A DNA stretch of 64,000 bases from Hydrotalea sp. Its GTDB lineage: Bacteria > Bacteroidota > Bacteroidia > Chitinophagales > Chitinophagaceae. A program made the translations under genes and the position numbers. Positions 61,604 through 64,000 of the stretch are shown here, piece by piece. The number at the start of each line of letters is the position of its first letter. The first letter of the stretch is position 1. The stretch lies in assembly GCA_022402565.1 (NCBI GenBank), contig JAKRSC010000001.1:1-64000 (forward strand). Direction: 5' to 3'. The notes under the pieces are model-generated. The model saw only the letters and a list, made by a program, of their open reading frames with translations, was not told where the DNA came from and did not search any database.

Positions 61604-61738
61604 AGTAGCTTTTTTATAGCATTTGCAGACCTAATTAGTATTTGAATGAGCCACCTAAGCTTAGTAATAAATTACCATAGTTGGTGCATATACCCCCTTC
61701 CAAATTCCATGCAAAGGTAACTCTATCGACCAAAGTGA

Positions 61739-62725
61739 TTATGAGTTTTTTACCAATAAAAATCTGATATAAGCCACTAATGCAACTGTAGTCCAGAAAA
61801 AGATGCCTGGCAGCCAGCTTTTCCGTGATTGTAAGAAGACGAGCGAACTAAAAGTTGCAATAGGTATTAGACTAATTGCAGTATCAGAAATACTGGTACC
61901 ACTAATAAAATAAGGCACAGGTAATATCCATATCAGGAGTTGAGCCAGCATCCAACCATATTTCCTTTGTTGAATAAGCATCCTAGAAGACCTATTTACC
62001 CAGTTACTTAAACCAACTAATACAAACAGCAATAACAATGAACCAGCCAACCAAATTGGAAGGTATTTATAGGCAAAAGGAAGTTTTAGATCAAATTGTG
62101 GCAGAAAAGACTTCATTTTATGGAGTTCATCCATCCAAAATAATCCCGCACCTAAGAAATAGTAAGGCAAAATCAGCCCCGCAATAAACAATATAAATTC
62201 CTGCATTTTAAAAGGTCGCAGCATGGCAATTGCAATTAAAAAACCAGGGATAAGTAAAATAAAGGGCTCATATAACAGTATTGAGCAGCCTAATAATAGT
62301 CCAAGATTAAACACGCGCACTTTAGCTGCTGGGTGCATGTAAATTGAACTTTCAATGGAAAGAAGTGCCAATAATAGAAAATTTGATAATAATGCTGGTG
62401 AAATAGATGCCCACTCTGGCAGAACTCCTGTAAATAAAATATAAGCTAGTGCTACGGTATAGCCTGGCTGATGAATGACCCTGTTGCTATCTACCCATAT
62501 ATTGAGCCATATTGCCTGTAAAAAAACAATGATCACATAAAGTAAATACAACAATACAGGTTCTACATGAATTATTAGATTATTGATGAAATAACTGAGC
62601 CAACCATTTTCGGGTGAAGGACTCATGCTAATTGGCACAAAAACCAAGTGTATATGTACAAGCCAAGTACATATAAAAAGCAAAATAGCAGGCGCGGGAC
62701 CAGTTTTTTGGAATAAACGAACCAA
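61739..62725 (-). CDS. DUF6427 membrane protein
   Basis: A 328-aa polytopic membrane protein (about nine or ten TM segments) of the DUF6427 kind, with FKMQEFILFIAGLILPYYFLG near 180 and conserved Trp/Pro residues. Its function is unknown; members often sit near purine or cell-envelope genes. The gene begins 10 bp after the stop of the Met/Trp-rich protein. Confidence 0.75.
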   Translation of the reverse strand: MVRLFQKTGPAPAILLFICTWLVHIHLVFVPISMSPSPENGWLSYFINNLIIHVEPVLLYLLYVIIVFLQAIWLNIWVDSNRVIHQPGYTVALAYILFTGVLPEWASISPALLSNFLLLALLSIESSIYMHPAAKVRVFNLGLLLGCSILLYEPFILLIPGFLIAIAMLRPFKMQEFILFIAGLILPYYFLGAGLFWMDELHKMKSFLPQFDLKLPFAYKYLPIWLAGSLLLLFVLVGLSNWVNRSSRMLIQQRKYGWMLAQLLIWILPVPYFISGTSISDTAISLIPIATFSSLVFLQSRKSWLPGIFFWTTVALVAYIRFLLVKNS

Positions 62726-62735
62726 TGATATAGGA

Positions 62736-64000
62736 TTAAATTTCTAATCGTAAAAAGCAAAGATAGTTCCTATGCATAAAAGGCACTACAATTTGACGTG
62801 CGCCAATTTGACGAGCAAACCTAGGCATAAAATCAAACCCTTTATCAAGGTTCTTGATACTCGGATTGCGGGTTATTTGACCATCACCATCAATACTTTG
62901 ATCTATCATAACCCAATCACGACGATCTTGAATATTGAATATAAAATGAAGTTTATCGCCCGTATTTGCTAATCCGTAATAAAGTCTATTATCAGAATTA
63001 TCGTCGAATTGAGACTTACGAATTACATTACCCCATTCCATTTTACCAGTTGGATCGAAAGACAACACTACCACGTTATCAGCATAAAACCTATTTACAT
63101 TTTGCGTCCCTCGTCCCCACATTGGGTTCATCATCCAGGGACTCATTCCCCATGGACTACCCCACATCATAGGGTTATTCCACATCCATGGGTTCATACC
63201 CCAACCACCATTCCACATATAAAAATCCATTGGAGTCATCATACCCATAGGGCCGCCCATAGCCATCATATCCCATCTGCTTATTGGGCCGTTAGCACCT
63301 CTTGAATTGGTATACATTGATTCAGCAGCTACAATAAAACCACCATCTTTTCTTACAACAATATTCTTTAAATAGAATTCATTGAATGCTGTTTTTAATG
63401 AATTATCACTTTTAGAATCATTCCGCAGTTGTTCATCGAATAAGGTTGAAACAGATGCTTTTTCAAGCATTGCTTCTGAATCAAACACGTAATTAAAAAT
63501 ACCATCTATATTACCTCTTCTAACTTTCGTGAAAAGAGCTGTAACAATTAAATTCTTATTCTGATTATCGATTTTCAAATGCACATCGTCCAAAAACATA
63601 CTCTTAATTTCCACATCTTTCACCCGAATAGAAGCAGCATCAGAACTTTCAGCAGGCTTTATAATTAAACTCAGTTTATTTATTGCATTTTCTTGTCGCA
63701 GGGTACTAGAGGTTCTCATAAATACAAGGTTTCCTCGATTGTCTACTTCGAAACCTGTTAACTGATCATTTCTATCTGGCATGGCAATAGAAATCTGGTC
63801 CTTACTTAATTCAGCCAAATTTTTATTGTAGTGCACAACAGAAACTGTATGCTGCTTTTCTAACTTTTTGCTGATTTTGAAAACCAGAATATGTTCTTTA
63901 TCCTCACTGTTTATAACCGAATAAATTTTGTTAGACGCACTGTATCCAATTTGAGTGGTATCCATGACCACAGGTTCACCCACTTTTTTTCCTTCCGAAT
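62736..64000 (-). CDS. Large Met/Trp-rich protein, 5' end outside the window
   Basis: The frame is open to the right edge, so only the last 420 or so residues are seen. It appears to be a beta-propeller-like or all-beta exported protein (e.g. QLTGFEVDNRGNLVFMR, VVLSFDPTGKMEWGNVI). Near codons complementary to 63110-63280 is an unusual insert: MMAMGGPMGMMTPMDFYMW followed by repeated PWM and MWGSPWG units. No family is recognised. It precedes the DUF6427 gene by 10 bp. Confidence 0.65.
   Translation of the reverse strand, partial: SEGKKVGEPVVMDTTQIGYSASNKIYSVINSEDKEHILVFKISKKLEKQHTVSVVHYNKNLAELSKDQISIAMPDRNDQLTGFEVDNRGNLVFMRTSSTLRQENAINKLSLIIKPAESSDAASIRVKDVEIKSMFLDDVHLKIDNQNKNLIVTALFTKVRRGNIDGIFNYVFDSEAMLEKASVSTLFDEQLRNDSKSDNSLKTAFNEFYLKNIVVRKDGGFIVAAESMYTNSRGANGPISRWDMMAMGGPMGMMTPMDFYMWNGGWGMNPWMWNNPMMWGSPWGMSPWMMNPMWGRGTQNVNRFYADNVVVLSFDPTGKMEWGNVIRKSQFDDNSDNRLYYGLANTGDKLHFIFNIQDRRDWVMIDQSIDGDGQITRNPSIKNLDKGFDFMPRFARQIGARQIVVPFMHRNYLCFLRLEI

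Noticed and set aside
1-64000. CRISPR arrays or rRNA genes
   Set aside because: No run of regularly spaced identical repeats of 20-40 bp and no rRNA-like sequence was seen.

Overview
The window looks like a chromosome segment of a Bacteroidota bacterium, most likely Chitinophagaceae or a close relative (genus not determinable by eye). Supporting signs are a gliding-motility/T9SS-type C-terminal domain protein, a PorE-like OmpA protein, DUF3127/DUF3467/DUF4293/DUF4105/DUF6427 genes, an IntDOT-like tyrosine recombinase, and several promoters with the Bacteroidota -7 element TAnnTTTG. The window splits at a tRNA-Ser(GCU) gene near 27.6 kb: accessory DNA lies to the left and conserved housekeeping genes to the right.

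Left part, 1-27.5 kb (accessory). After repeat-rich intergenic DNA and two exported-protein genes (0.5-2.9 kb) comes a long, tightly packed minus-strand defence operon (20.7 down to 3.2 kb). Its order is small XRE regulator, brxF-like, brxC (DUF6079-type ATPase), RecD-like helicase with a C-terminal nuclease-like domain, pglXI-type DNA methyltransferase, an 86-aa unknown, AbiEi-like antitoxin, AbiEii-like nucleotidyltransferase, brxHII helicase, pglZ and brxA. This is the BREX type 3 gene set in the canonical order, with four extra genes stitched in. The only sizeable gap inside it (9.82-9.89 kb) holds a symmetrical four-half-site operator placed over a good promoter, so the AbiEi-like protein may control the back half of the BREX operon. 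The methyltransferase gene is compositionally mosaic, and the BrxF-like protein lacks a P-loop. A zinc-ribbon protein with a HEPN-type RX4H motif lies just upstream.

From 22.5 to 27.35 kb is a small integrative element: IntDOT-like integrase, XRE repressor with two palindromic operators, excisionase-like HTH protein, a replication-type wHTH protein, a DnaC-like loader and two unknown proteins. No transfer, capsid or portal genes are seen, so it is satellite-like or a degraded integrative element. A 0.7-kb non-coding stretch (21.8-22.5 kb) contains a possible plus-strand structured RNA with its own terminator.

Right part, 27.6-64 kb (core). In order: dnaA, a two-gene split 5'-nucleotidase, DUF3127, an FAD oxidoreductase, an ABC exporter pair, an NMO-type enzyme, a sugar nucleotidyltransferase, glyA, DUF4293, DUF3467, folD-queE-porE-like, dprA, guaB, a DUF4105 protein, a hydrolase, a T9SS-type secreted protein, an SDR, rpsF-rpsR-rplI, a mazE antitoxin with a wrecked mazF, a glycine-rich RRM protein, an aldo/keto reductase, uvrA, an ECF-like sigma factor, dsbD with a separate DsbD N-terminal domain gene, purQ, DUF6427, and a large Met/Trp-rich protein that runs off the right edge.
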